Assembly: GCA_014383605.1 (NCBI GenBank)
Contig: JACNHM010000200.1
Location: forward strand, 1 to 7,990
DNA length: 7,990 nt
Reading direction: 5' to 3'
Origin: Chloroflexota bacterium
GTDB lineage: Bacteria > Chloroflexota > Anaerolineae > UBA3071
This document shows, one piece after another, positions 1 through 5,763 of the stretch (the first letter of the stretch is position 1; each line of letters begins with the position of its first letter). A program made the translations under genes and the position numbers. The notes under the pieces were generated by a model. The model made no database searches, was not told where the DNA came from, and saw only the letters and a program-made list of their open reading frames with translations.

Positions 1-20
1 GTCAGTGTGTCGTAGCTCAC
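1..20 (-). CDS. 5' end of an unidentified gene (partial, runs off the window)
   Basis: A GTG start at 20-18 opens a frame reading M-S-Y-D-T-L to the window edge. A strong Shine-Dalgarno GAGGAGG lies at 34-28, seven bases upstream. The GTG overlaps the stop of the preceding 19-residue ORF in a GTGA junction, the same style as other junctions in this operon, which supports a real gene start. Too little is visible to suggest a product. Confidence 0.5.
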
Positions 21-76
21 GTTTTCGCCTCCTCGCTCAGGCCAAGGCTCTCCAGCCAGGGGAAAGGATCAAGCAT
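17..76 (-). CDS. 19-residue peptide ORF in the operon
   Basis: The ATG at 76-74 sits inside the end of the upstream membrane-protein gene (ATGCTTGA junction). The TGA at 19-17 overlaps the GTG of the next gene. The peptide is MLDPFPWLESLGLSEEAKT. A GAGG lies ten bases before the ATG. It could be a small functional peptide, or only a coupling ORF that brings ribosomes to the next gene. It is also possible that the real unit is just the spacer carrying the next gene's ribosome site. No family is recognised. Confidence 0.35.
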   Translation of the reverse strand: MLDPFPWLESLGLSEEAKT

Positions 77-224
77 GTCGTCTTTTCCTCACGCTGGCGA
101 CCGTCACCCCAGCGCCCAGCACGGCAATGGCCAAGAGCACCACCAGCGTGGCGTTGTGCGGCGTGACGATGCCCACGCCGAGGCTGGCGAATAGCACAAC
201 GGTGGTGATAATGGCTTTGCGCAT
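69..224 (-). CDS. 51-residue small membrane protein, two predicted transmembrane helices
   Basis: The ATG at 224-222 follows the TAA of the upstream gene by one base, and GAGGAG at 234-229 is its ribosome site, inside the end of that gene. The protein begins MRKAIITTVVLFASLGVG, giving a first hydrophobic stretch at about residues 4-20. A second (LVVLLAIAVLGAGVTVA) follows after a short polar turn PHNAT. The tail SVRKRRHA is strongly basic, so the C-terminus is probably cytoplasmic. Size and two-helix layout resemble phage holins and many other small membrane proteins; nothing specific proves a holin. It is coupled to the DpdA-like gene upstream and a 19-residue ORF downstream. Confidence 0.6.
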   Translation of the reverse strand: MRKAIITTVVLFASLGVGIVTPHNATLVVLLAIAVLGAGVTVASVRKRRHA

Positions 225-225
225 C

Positions 226-1638
226 TTACTCCTCATCGCAATCTTCCAGCACCGCAGCCCGTCCGCAGCGGCGGGGCAGCCCCAGGTCGAAGGCCGCCTG
301 CACGAAGCGGCGGTGCAATTCCTGCGCCTGGGCCTCGTCGTGCTGATCCAGGGGCAAGGGCGGCGGTGGTGGCCAGTCCCACAGGCAGGCCCCGTGGGCG
401 TTCATGTAGGCTGCCAGCAGGCTGCGCAGGTTGGCGGCCATCAGCTCGACGATGGTGAAAAACGACCTGGCCACGCCCTCCAGGGAGTGCATGACGATGA
501 CACCATCCTGGAGGACGGCGAAGCGCTCACATGCGCTGTCCAAAATCCACCAGGATCCGTCTGTGGATACCCTGTGCAGAACCCCCAACTGCCCCAACTG
601 ATTGACCACCTTGAAGTTGGCCTGGCCCAGCGCCCACCACCGGGCTTCGGGGAATTGGTTGGTCAACTCCCAGATGTACCAGCCACGATAGTCACGGGGA
701 ATGGGGCCCTTGACCATGCCCCCCAGCATCACCCTCCCCCAGCGCTCCACCATACGTCGCAGGGTGGGGTCCTGCGCAGCGAGACGAGCGTTGGCAATCG
801 CCGTGCGAGCCCTCTCCGGCACGTTGCGGTAGGCCAACCCGCTGAGGCGAACGCCGGCTCGGTCATCCCAGCTCTCCCGCACCTGCCAGACGGGCCAGAA
901 GCGACCCTCGACGCAGAACCCCTCGGCAGCCATGCGCTCGATGTTGTCGTTGGTGGCGGCCTGGTCGCCGATGACATCGTAGGCCGCCCATAGCTCCGGA
1001 TCGGCCAGCTCGATAGCCGCCAGGTAGGTCTGCAGATCATCGGCCCAACGGGGAGCCGTGCCCCGGAAGCGGCGGTAGGCGGCGCTGTCGAAGCCCACGG
1101 ACAGGCGGCGATGCACCGGCCCGAAGACCTCCTCTCTCCCCTTACGCCACGTGACGCCGTCACCACCGTTGGTCTTCACGACGTAGGTGTAGTCGGCGAA
1201 CAGGACAGCGTGCTCGTGGCCCCGAGCTGCCACCCGGTCGCCCAGGCGAGTGCGCTGCTGTAGCACGCCCTGGTCTGGGTGATCCGGCCCGGCCGCTCGC
1301 AGGGCGGTGTCGTAGATGGATCTATCGTTGAGCCCGGCCACACCGAAGGCAGCCCGCTCGCCGGCGTCCCAGACGCTCTGCTGTGTCACACCGGCCGCTC
1401 CGCAGACGGCGTGTTGAATGGCCACCACCTTCTGCGGCCGGTCGAGGCCGGCGAACCCAGCGTGCAGTCCCCGCAGTTGGTTGCCTCGCCCCTCGGTGAC
1501 CAGGCCCAGAGCCGCCGTCTGGTCAAGTTGCCGCAAGCGGCGGTTCTCGTCCAGGCCGGCGACGCCGAGCATGGCACCCGGGACGCGGGCCCGCAGGGTG
1601 GGGTTGAGGTTGCCGGCGATGCCGAGGTTACTGCTCAT
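226..1638 (-). CDS. DpdA/TGT-like putative 7-deazaguanine transglycosylase, 470 aa
   Basis: The central part (about residues 150-385) follows the layout of tRNA-guanine transglycosylase-like proteins of the phage/island DpdA group, which in characterised members exchange guanine for a 7-deazaguanine in DNA. Visible elements are FDSAAYRRFRG with D184 (usually DSGAF, a catalytic Asp), AYDVIGDQAATNDN around D221, the LGGMV strand (305-309), RWWALG (333-338, usually HGLG) and VSTDGSWW with D360 (usually SVDSxSW, second catalytic Asp). The match is by pattern, not by search. Residues 1-145 are Ala/Gly-rich and unexplained; a PPPPPLPL segment (423-430) precedes an acidic tail. The ATG at 1638 is chosen because GGAGG lies at 1653-1649 and it forms an ATGA overlap with the upstream gene; a TTG ten codons earlier is possible. 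No queCDE/folE or other dpd genes are in view, so substrate and activity are inferred. Confidence 0.6.
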   Translation of the reverse strand: MSSNLGIAGNLNPTLRARVPGAMLGVAGLDENRRLRQLDQTAALGLVTEGRGNQLRGLHAGFAGLDRPQKVVAIQHAVCGAAGVTQQSVWDAGERAAFGVAGLNDRSIYDTALRAAGPDHPDQGVLQQRTRLGDRVAARGHEHAVLFADYTYVVKTNGGDGVTWRKGREEVFGPVHRRLSVGFDSAAYRRFRGTAPRWADDLQTYLAAIELADPELWAAYDVIGDQAATNDNIERMAAEGFCVEGRFWPVWQVRESWDDRAGVRLSGLAYRNVPERARTAIANARLAAQDPTLRRMVERWGRVMLGGMVKGPIPRDYRGWYIWELTNQFPEARWWALGQANFKVVNQLGQLGVLHRVSTDGSWWILDSACERFAVLQDGVIVMHSLEGVARSFFTIVELMAANLRSLLAAYMNAHGACLWDWPPPPPLPLDQHDEAQAQELHRRFVQAAFDLGLPRRCGRAAVLEDCDEE

Positions 1639-1913
1639 CCCTGCCCTTCCTCCGTCGGCGACCAACAACAGCCTGCAGGCTGTCGTTCGTCGGCTCCTCT
1701 GCTCCCCTGCGCCTCGGCGCCCTTGCCCCCTTGCTCCACCGCCAGGTGGTCGCAGATCTCGGCGTGTGCCTCGTCGATCCGGTCGGCCAACGAGTTGCTT
1801 TCGTCCACATCCAGCACGCCGGATTCGGGCGAGAGGCGGTCGGCCAGCAGGCCGCTCCAGACGGCCATGCTCCGTGCCCGTTCGGCCAGGTGTTGTCGGG
1901 TAGCGTCATTCAC
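1635..1913 (-). CDS. Uncharacterised 92-residue protein
   Basis: The start is the GTG at 1913-1911, which overlaps the upstream TGA (GTGA) and has GGAG eight bases before it. The stop forms an ATGA overlap with the DpdA-like gene. Longer starts up to 1985 would overlap the upstream gene heavily. The N-terminal half (to about residue 58) is polar and probably helical: NDATRQHLAERARSM, then LADRIDEAHAEICDHL. The C-terminal 30 residues are low-complexity Gly/Ala/Glu/Gln with a CCW motif. No family is recognised. Coupling on both sides suggests its product is needed in proportion to its neighbours. Confidence 0.6.
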   Translation of the reverse strand: MNDATRQHLAERARSMAVWSGLLADRLSPESGVLDVDESNSLADRIDEAHAEICDHLAVEQGGKGAEAQGSRGADERQPAGCCWSPTEEGQG

Positions 1914-2155
1914 GCTGCAAACTCCAAAGGTAACGCCAGTTGCGCCGGTTGCTCCTGCCGCCAGGCGTCGTCGCTGAGCTGCCATAGTCTCCTGGCATTG
2001 GCCCGGTGATGCTGGAGCCGCCAGGCGGGGAAGCCCAGGTCGGCCAGTAAGTCGGCGAAATCCTGCTCGTAGCGAGCCTGGGAGACCAGGACCTGGCTGC
2101 AGGGCGGCGGCGCCGGCCGCCGGTTGGTGTGTCTGCCGTCGGTGTACCAGGCCAT
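1910..2155 (-). CDS. Uncharacterised 81-residue protein
   Basis: The ATG at 2155-2153 shares one base with the TGA of the upstream gene (TGATG junction), and the stop overlaps the next GTG. The N-terminus is basic and Pro-rich (TDGRHTNRRPAPPP). The rest looks helical with alternating charge (QARYEQDFADLLADLGFPAWRL, then HHRANARRLWQLSDDAW). It carries no signal peptide or membrane segment. Function is unknown; the basic face and small size would fit a nucleic-acid- or partner-binding accessory protein, which is only a guess. Its frame is accepted because of the tight coupling rather than any homology. Confidence 0.6.
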   Translation of the reverse strand: MAWYTDGRHTNRRPAPPPCSQVLVSQARYEQDFADLLADLGFPAWRLQHHRANARRLWQLSDDAWRQEQPAQLALPLEFAA

Positions 2156-2487
2156 CAGACTTTGCCCTCGTAGGTGCTGGTGCAGACCATCTTTCCCCCT
2201 CGCCGCACCCAGCGGCGGCGGTACTTGTATGGCCCGTACTCCCTGGTGACGCCGTCTTTCGTTACGCGGGGGATCATCTTGAGTTCCACCCGGCCGCCGT
2301 GGCCGTTGCCCCCAAGGGCCGTGCTGCCCTCGTCGAAAGCGGGGTCGCCACCATCTTCGTCCGTCTCCCCCTCGGCCGGACTATCCACCACATCCCGCAG
2401 GTGCCTGGCTGCATAGGCGAGGGTCTTCAGTTCGTCCGGGGTAAGCCGGTGCAACTGCGCCATGATGGCGTCGAGTGGTGTGCTCAT
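2155..2487 (-). CDS. 110-residue protein with C-terminal YGPYKYRRRW motif (DUF6788-like)
   Basis: The ATG at 2487-2485 is preceded by a purine-rich GGGGAGGGAG; the longer frame up to 2595 overlaps the upstream gene and lacks a better site. Residues 1-32 form a helical segment (AIMAQLHRLTPDELKTLAYAARHL). An acidic, Gly-rich linker at 36-63 follows. The C-terminal 45 residues contain KDGVTREYGPYKYRRRWVRRGGKMVCTSTYEG. The GPYxYRR-W-GGK-xxxY pattern resembles a small domain (annotated as DUF6788 or similar) common on mobile elements; the assignment is from memory of the pattern. The strongly basic tail suggests nucleic-acid contact. It is coupled to the next gene by a one-base overlap. Confidence 0.6.
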   Translation of the reverse strand: MSTPLDAIMAQLHRLTPDELKTLAYAARHLRDVVDSPAEGETDEDGGDPAFDEGSTALGGNGHGGRVELKMIPRVTKDGVTREYGPYKYRRRWVRRGGKMVCTSTYEGKV

Positions 2488-2498
2488 CTCCCTCCCCG

Positions 2499-2987
2499 TT
2501 AGCCTTGCCCACTCTGGACCAGGGCGGCGCTCATTTCGGACGCCCGGGCGTGGAGAGCATCCAGTTCGTCGTATACGTGGGCTATCTCTCCCCACAGAGC
2601 GTCTGCTGCCTCTTCCCGCCCCGCTTGGCGCATGTCATCGATGGCCGCCTCGGCCCGCTGCAGGCGAGCTTCCACGCCGAAGATCTCTTGCCAGGTCTCC
2701 AAGAGACGCTCCTCGGTCGCCGTGTCGGGAAGCCGGGCGTGACCATCGGCCACCGCATAGACCGTGCAGCCGGTGTGCGGCTCGCCGATGGCACCGTCGC
2801 CCACCCAGGAGAGGGTCACCAGCCGCTCGCCATTGAGCAAATACACGGCCTCGTATCCCCAAGGCCAGGTGTGCGGGAAGGCCGGGTGCCGGGGTTGCTG
2901 CCGGCACGACTCGTAACGGACACAGTTCTCGCAGCGAGGCCAGAAGTCAGCGGCCACGATGGTGCCGATCAGGTTGCCCGTGCTCAT
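2499..2987 (-). CDS. 162-residue protein with four cysteines and a C-terminal coiled coil
   Basis: The ATG at 2987 is chosen because GGGTGGG precedes it by a normal spacing; the open frame reaches 3299, but that part is the shadow of the upstream gene. Residues 19-28 are CENCVRYESC (C-x2-C-x5-C) and C74 is the only other cysteine, so C19, C22, C28 and C74 could bind a zinc ion or an Fe-S cluster. Aromatic stretches FPHTWPWGYEAVYLLNGERLVTLSW (37-61) look like a beta-rich core. Residues about 92-157 are a long charged helix with heptad-like spacing (ERLLETWQEIF, RLQRAEAAIDDM, ELDALHARASEM). No family is recognised. It lies 11 bases before the next gene, in the same operon. Confidence 0.6.
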   Translation of the reverse strand: MSTGNLIGTIVAADFWPRCENCVRYESCRQQPRHPAFPHTWPWGYEAVYLLNGERLVTLSWVGDGAIGEPHTGCTVYAVADGHARLPDTATEERLLETWQEIFGVEARLQRAEAAIDDMRQAGREEAADALWGEIAHVYDELDALHARASEMSAALVQSGQG

Positions 2988-3034
2988 GTTGCTACCCACC
3001 CTTTCACCAGGCCCAGCGCGGCCACCGTCAACGA

Positions 3035-3508
3035 CTACGGCTTTCCCCGCCGGCACTCGCCGGACACCAGGCCGGCCTCCCTGAGAGAGAGCAGCGTCTC
3101 CTGCCCATGACAATGGCGGAGGAACCCCCAGGCCAGGAGCGGTTCCTGGGCCAGCTGGCGCAGGGCACGGGCCTGGAAGGTGGTGAGCGGCGGATCGCTG
3201 CTCCTGAGAACCCCCCAATGGGGAATGGTGATCAGGCCGCCGACAGCCGTCGGCAGGGGGCCGTGCTGCCCCAGCATGTAGGCCACGAATGCGAGGCACA
3301 GTGCGTGCGACGTGGGTCCGTCGCTTCTGTCCAGCAGCCCATCTCGCCGCAGACGGGCCAGCGTGCGACCGCTCGCTTGCTCAGGGTCCCGCAGCGCCGC
3401 CAGTTCCTCCGGCGTGAGGTCGCAATAGCGTTCCAGGAGACGCCGTGATGTGGTTATGGCACCACCCAATCTCGCACCAGATCCGATCCCGCCGCGGTCA
3501 GATGCCAC
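3035..3508 (-). CDS. Winged-helix-like protein, tandem paralogue 2 (up to 157 aa)
   Basis: The protein is clearly related to the product of the adjacent upstream gene: ERYCDLTPEELAALRDPEQA aligns with LRYSDLRIKDLDALRDPASA, and PPLTTFQARALRQL with PPLTTCHAKLLRLL. Both have a small helix-turn-helix-like segment (TLARLRRDGLL) and a second helical bundle. This copy ends after LREAGLVSG and lacks the last 25 residues of its paralogue (the WHLTAAG wing). The start is uncertain: GTG at 3508 overlaps the upstream gene by 55 bases, TTG at 3469 by 16, and the position homologous to the paralogue's start is an ATA at 3457-3455 overlapping the upstream TAA. A DNA-binding role is inferred from fold impression and position first in the operon. 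Confidence 0.65.
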   Translation of the reverse strand: MASDRGGIGSGARLGGAITTSRRLLERYCDLTPEELAALRDPEQASGRTLARLRRDGLLDRSDGPTSHALCLAFVAYMLGQHGPLPTAVGGLITIPHWGVLRSSDPPLTTFQARALRQLAQEPLLAWGFLRHCHGQETLLSLREAGLVSGECRRGKP

Positions 3509-3921
3509 TGCGCCCCCCGCTCGCTCCAGCCGGTGGCCAGGCTGGCGCGCTTCAGGCCCTCAACCACGTCCTGGCCGAACAGGCGGCAGAGCCAGCGGTA
3601 GGCGTGGCCGGGATGCTGGTAAAGAAGGCGCAGGAGCTTGGCGTGGCAGGTTGTGAGTGGGGGGTTCAAACGTTTGAGGGCAGCCCAGGTCGGGATCCTG
3701 ATGACAACGCCATTCTCCGGGAGTGGCCCAGAGCGTTCTCGCCGCTCGGCGTTGCGCACGGCTTCCGCTCCGGCGATGGTGAGGACGTTGTCGTCCGTCA
3801 GCAGGCCATCCTGGCGCAACCGGGCCAGGATGGCCCGATGAGCCGAGGCGGGATCCCGCAGGGCATCCAGGTCTTTGATGCGCAGGTCAGAGTAGCGGAG
3901 CAAGAGATCATCGGTGTGCAT
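3454..3921 (-). CDS. Winged-helix-like putative regulator, first gene of the operon (155 aa)
   Basis: The ATG at 3921 lies just downstream of a strong promoter and a palindrome; GAGGG inside the palindrome, eight bases before the ATG, is its ribosome site. The earlier TTG at 4017 lies upstream of that promoter and is unlikely. Residues 29-50 (RAILARLRQDGLL...LTIAG) and 93-150 (AKLLRLLYQHPGHAYRWLCRLFG...WHLTAAGSDLV) look like two winged-helix segments, the second ending in the x-LTxxG wing typical of MarR-like folds. VVIRIPTWAALKRLNPPLTT (72-91) links them and is shared with the paralogue downstream. It is a good candidate for the protein that binds the palindrome at its own start. Function is inferred from layout and position. 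Confidence 0.7.
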   Translation of the reverse strand: MHTDDLLLRYSDLRIKDLDALRDPASAHRAILARLRQDGLLTDDNVLTIAGAEAVRNAERRERSGPLPENGVVIRIPTWAALKRLNPPLTTCHAKLLRLLYQHPGHAYRWLCRLFGQDVVEGLKRASLATGWSERGAQWHLTAAGSDLVRDWVVP

Positions 3922-3929
3922 AACAAAAA

Positions 3930-3954
3930 CCCTCAGTCCAGACTGGACTGAGGG
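3930..3954. promoter_or_regulatory. 25-bp palindrome over the transcription start (probable operator)
   Basis: Perfect 12-base arms CCCTCAGTCCAG / CTGGACTGAGGG sit around one central base. The site starts one base after the -10 box, so it spans the predicted +1. It also contains the GAGGG ribosome site of the first gene. It can act as a dimer-binding operator, as an mRNA hairpin covering the ribosome site, or both. On the minus strand the second arm is followed by TTTTTG, which resembles a terminator, but a terminator at +1 of an active promoter makes little sense except against read-through. Confidence 0.7.
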
Positions 3955-3955
3955 T

Positions 3956-3984
3956 ATTGTATCATAATATCTACTAGTTGTCAA
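3956..3984 (-). promoter_or_regulatory. Sigma70-type promoter of the minus-strand operon
   Basis: On the minus strand TTGACA (3984-3979) is followed after exactly 17 bases by TACAAT (3961-3956), a perfect -35 and a five-of-six -10. The spacer is AT-rich, unlike the surrounding DNA. The predicted start falls near 3949, inside the palindrome. Confidence 0.8.
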
Positions 3985-3986
3985 AT

Positions 3987-4094
3987 CCTGTAGACAAGTA
4001 CCAACAGGAAAAACCAACCTGTAGAAATCTCATCAAAAGAAAAGCCACCCTATGTGGCTGTCTCGTTCAAAACTGGGACGATTGGTTCTACAGG
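3987..4094. repeat. Three copies of CCTGTAGA in direct and inverted orientation
   Basis: CCTGTAGA occurs at 3987-3994 and again at 4018-4025 (direct, 31 bases apart). The inverted form TTCTACAGG occurs at 4086-4094, pairing with CCTGTAGAA at 4018-4026 across the terminator. The first copy abuts the -35 box of the operon promoter. They may be binding sites for a second regulator, for example the neighbouring triple helix-turn-helix protein; this is inference. Confidence 0.35.
4034..4059 (-). terminator. Rho-independent terminator after the helix-turn-helix gene
   Basis: On the minus strand AGCCAC (4059-4054), a five-base loop, and GTGGCT (4048-4043) are followed by TTTCTTTTG. The stop of the upstream minus-strand gene is at 4090-4088, about 30 bases before the hairpin. 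It separates that transcript from the operon promoter at 3984-3956. Confidence 0.65.
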
Positions 4095-4654
4095 GTTTGC
4101 GGCAAAACGCCGCGTCCTTTCCGCATACCTAGCATGTCTGCCAAAAGACGTGCATAGGCCACATCTGCTTCATCCATCTCTAGTAGCTTTGGTCCTCGTC
4201 GTAAAATGCGAATGCGTCCCGAATGAGCCCAACGAGATAACGTCGGGTTTGGTATTCCATACTTCTCTTCTGCTTTGGTCAGCCGTATGGGTCTCCCCTC
4301 CAGATGGGCAAAGCGGTTCCGGCTGACCTTTCTGGCCAGCTCCTGCACGTCCTGCTCCACCACCAGAGGGAAACCGTCAGAAGCCCCGCGCCGGACGCGG
4401 CCTTCCTCGACGAAGCGCCCCAGCACGCCTTCCGGTATGTTGTATCGCCTCGCTGCTTCAGCCGGCGTGATCAGCCGAGGGAGAGAAGTATCACCTTGGG
4501 CCATCTGTCTTACGTCCGCTTCTTTCAACAAGAGTTTGCCATCAAGCCGCCCCGCGGTGATTGTACCATCGTTCGCCCAGCCCGTCAACTGCATGACGTC
4601 CAGGTTATAGGCACTGGCTGCTTCCTCCAAAGTGATGAATCTGTCAAGGGACAT
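4088..4654 (-). CDS. Triple helix-turn-helix (excisionase/MerR-like) DNA-binding protein, 188 aa
   Basis: Three successive modules share one pattern: an I/LT-x-x-EAA-x-x-YNI-type helix pair, a W/F recognition segment, a basic hairpin, and an xxDV helix. They span about residues 6-53 (ITLEEAASAYNLDVMQLTGWANDG...EADVRQMA), 61-109 (ITPAEAARRYNIPEGVLGRFVEEG...EQDVQELA) and 123-175 (IRLTKAEEKYGIPNPTLSRWAHSG...EADVAYARLL). Single modules of this kind are the DNA-binding part of excisionases and MerR-type regulators; here three are strung together without an effector domain. The ATG at 4654 has GGAGAGG six bases upstream; the open frame continues to a TTG at 4681 that lacks such a site. The gene follows the DUF3267-like gene by 49 bases and ends at a terminator. 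Its targets are unknown. Confidence 0.75.
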   Translation of the reverse strand: MSLDRFITLEEAASAYNLDVMQLTGWANDGTITAGRLDGKLLLKEADVRQMAQGDTSLPRLITPAEAARRYNIPEGVLGRFVEEGRVRRGASDGFPLVVEQDVQELARKVSRNRFAHLEGRPIRLTKAEEKYGIPNPTLSRWAHSGRIRILRRGPKLLEMDEADVAYARLLADMLGMRKGRGVLPQTL

Positions 4655-4703
4655 GGGGCACCTCTCCGTCTTACCTTGCAACTCGGTTTGCTAATTCCAG
4701 CGC

Positions 4704-5207
4704 TCAGATATATGATAGGCCCGAGTGAATGACACAGAGTCCGTGCTCACTCTCGCGTACGAGGTCGCCGGGTTCCCGAAGCACGCGCACAATGTCAACG
4801 AGATCTCCTGCCGATCCAGAGAGCAAGACAGGCATCCCTATCAGCCAGACCAAGACAGACGGCAGTCTCAGTGATAACGCTGTGTAGAGGATCACGACGG
4901 CCAAGGCTGGCAGGACGGCCGCTATCAACCAGGCTCGCTTCTCCACATCGGCATCAACATATGTAGAAAGCAGTTTCTTTCTTATGAATCTTCTGTCTAT
5001 ACCCACGGCGCTGAAGCCGAGCGCGTGCAAGGTTTCATGCAATGGCACGTACACAAACAGCGCCAGCATCGCAGTAAGAAGTGGGTATATTGCTCTCAAT
5101 ACACATGCGGTCACGAGCGCTACAGCACAGGTGACTGCAGCGATAGCTATCTCGTAGCTTTTTCGCTTCCGGTCTCGCAGATTGGGGGAGGGTTGTACGG
5201 TGGTCAT
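4704..5207 (-). CDS. DUF3267-like integral membrane zinc-metalloprotease
   Basis: The sequence shows VPLHETLHALGF with a metalloprotease HExxH (H57, E58, H61 from the 5207 start) at the end of a hydrophobic segment, then transmembrane-like stretches at about 92-112 and 116-131. GSAGDLVDIVRVLREPGDLVRES follows, whose early Asp (D135) and GDL motif match the DUF3267 group of putative zincin peptidases. The length (167 aa) is normal for that group. N-terminal helices lie at 19-40 and 42-54. The substrate is unknown. Start choice is uncertain: ATG 5207, ATG 5234 and GTG 5243 all lack a clear ribosome site. Its 5' end faces, and probably overlaps, a broken plus-strand gene. It may be co-transcribed with the helix-turn-helix gene downstream. 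Confidence 0.7.
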   Translation of the reverse strand: MTTVQPSPNLRDRKRKSYEIAIAAVTCAVALVTACVLRAIYPLLTAMLALFVYVPLHETLHALGFSAVGIDRRFIRKKLLSTYVDADVEKRAWLIAAVLPALAVVILYTALSLRLPSVLVWLIGMPVLLSGSAGDLVDIVRVLREPGDLVRESEHGLCVIHSGLSYI

Positions 5208-5622
5208 TCGGATAACTCGGGACGGAATAGACATCTCGACCACAGCGTTCGCTGTTCTGTAGTGCTGTGGCGCTCTCCTGACCGGCCTCGTCGGGCTCTA
5301 TGTCTTAAACTTAGACGGCAAGCCTGAAGCAGACTGGATAGTGGTCTCTCTGGGCGTTGTCATTGTCCTGGGTGCGCAGGTTCACCACGGGGTGTGTCCT
5401 GACCCGGGGACTGCTCATGGCTCCCTCAACAGGATTCACTATAACAGGCTCTGGTGGATAGTCAAAGCCTGGCTGATAGCAGGCATAGTCCTGGCCATCC
5501 CCGGCGTTCTCTTGTGGCACGTCCCGCTCGCCTTGTACGTGTGGACGTATCCGGTGGTGACTGTTGGGCCCTTGCTTGTCGCATTCGTCTATGCTGCGAT
5601 TCCTCCTCAGTCGGAGGACTAG
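5200..5622 (+). pseudogene. Four-helix membrane protein gene with an in-frame TAG
   Basis: A GTG at 5200 has GGGGAGGG seven bases upstream and opens the frame VIRITRDGIDISTTAFAVL, then TAG at 5260-5262, then CCGALLTGLVGLYVLNLDG, and stays open to TAG at 5620. The first hydrophobic helix would run straight through the amber codon. Further hydrophobic segments are WIVVSLGVVIVLGAQ, WLIAGIVLAIPGVLLW and LALYVWTYPVVTVGPLLVAFVYAAI. No ATG, GTG or TTG follows the TAG in frame until GTG 5341, which would lose the first helix. Reading it as one gene with a nonsense mutation fits best; a shorter gene from 5341 (93 aa) is the alternative. No family is recognised. Its 5' end overlaps the start of the minus-strand DUF3267 gene. 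Confidence 0.45.
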
Positions 5623-5639
5623 AGACCTCCCGTATTCTT

Positions 5640-5740
5640 CTTCTCGTTCTCACTTCAGAAGTTGTCTTGGTGGGGGTTCCCCGCCCCTGGCCGGTGCTCA
5701 AAGCCAGTCTCCGCCAGTGAGCTTCGGTTTGTTGGCGATG
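5640..5740 (+). repeat. Upstream partial copy of the ncRNA 3' module
   Basis: This stretch parallels 6138-6249: GTTGTC (5661), GGGGGTTCCCC (about 5672-5682), CCGG-NNCNCAAA, and an 11-bp hairpin with a TTCG loop (5712-5722/5727-5737). Its counterpart is 6212-6223/6228-6239. All pairs hold in the plus-strand RNA when G-U pairs are counted, so the RNA polarity is plus. It lies before the promoter of the main RNA and could be the 3' end of an older or truncated tandem copy. The remaining bases 5623-5639 and 5741-5763 show nothing else. Confidence 0.5.
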
Positions 5741-5763
5741 CCTGGTTTAGCCACTCACTCGCC

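Noticed and set aside
127..993. Plus-strand open frame of 288 codons
   Set aside because: Antisense to the DpdA-like gene; no ribosome site, repetitive Gly/Pro/His composition typical of a GC-rich shadow frame.
3930..3954. Terminator for transcription arriving from the right
   Set aside because: A good terminator already exists at 4034-4059, and this palindrome lies at +1 of a strong promoter; the T-run after it is more likely the leader before the ATG.
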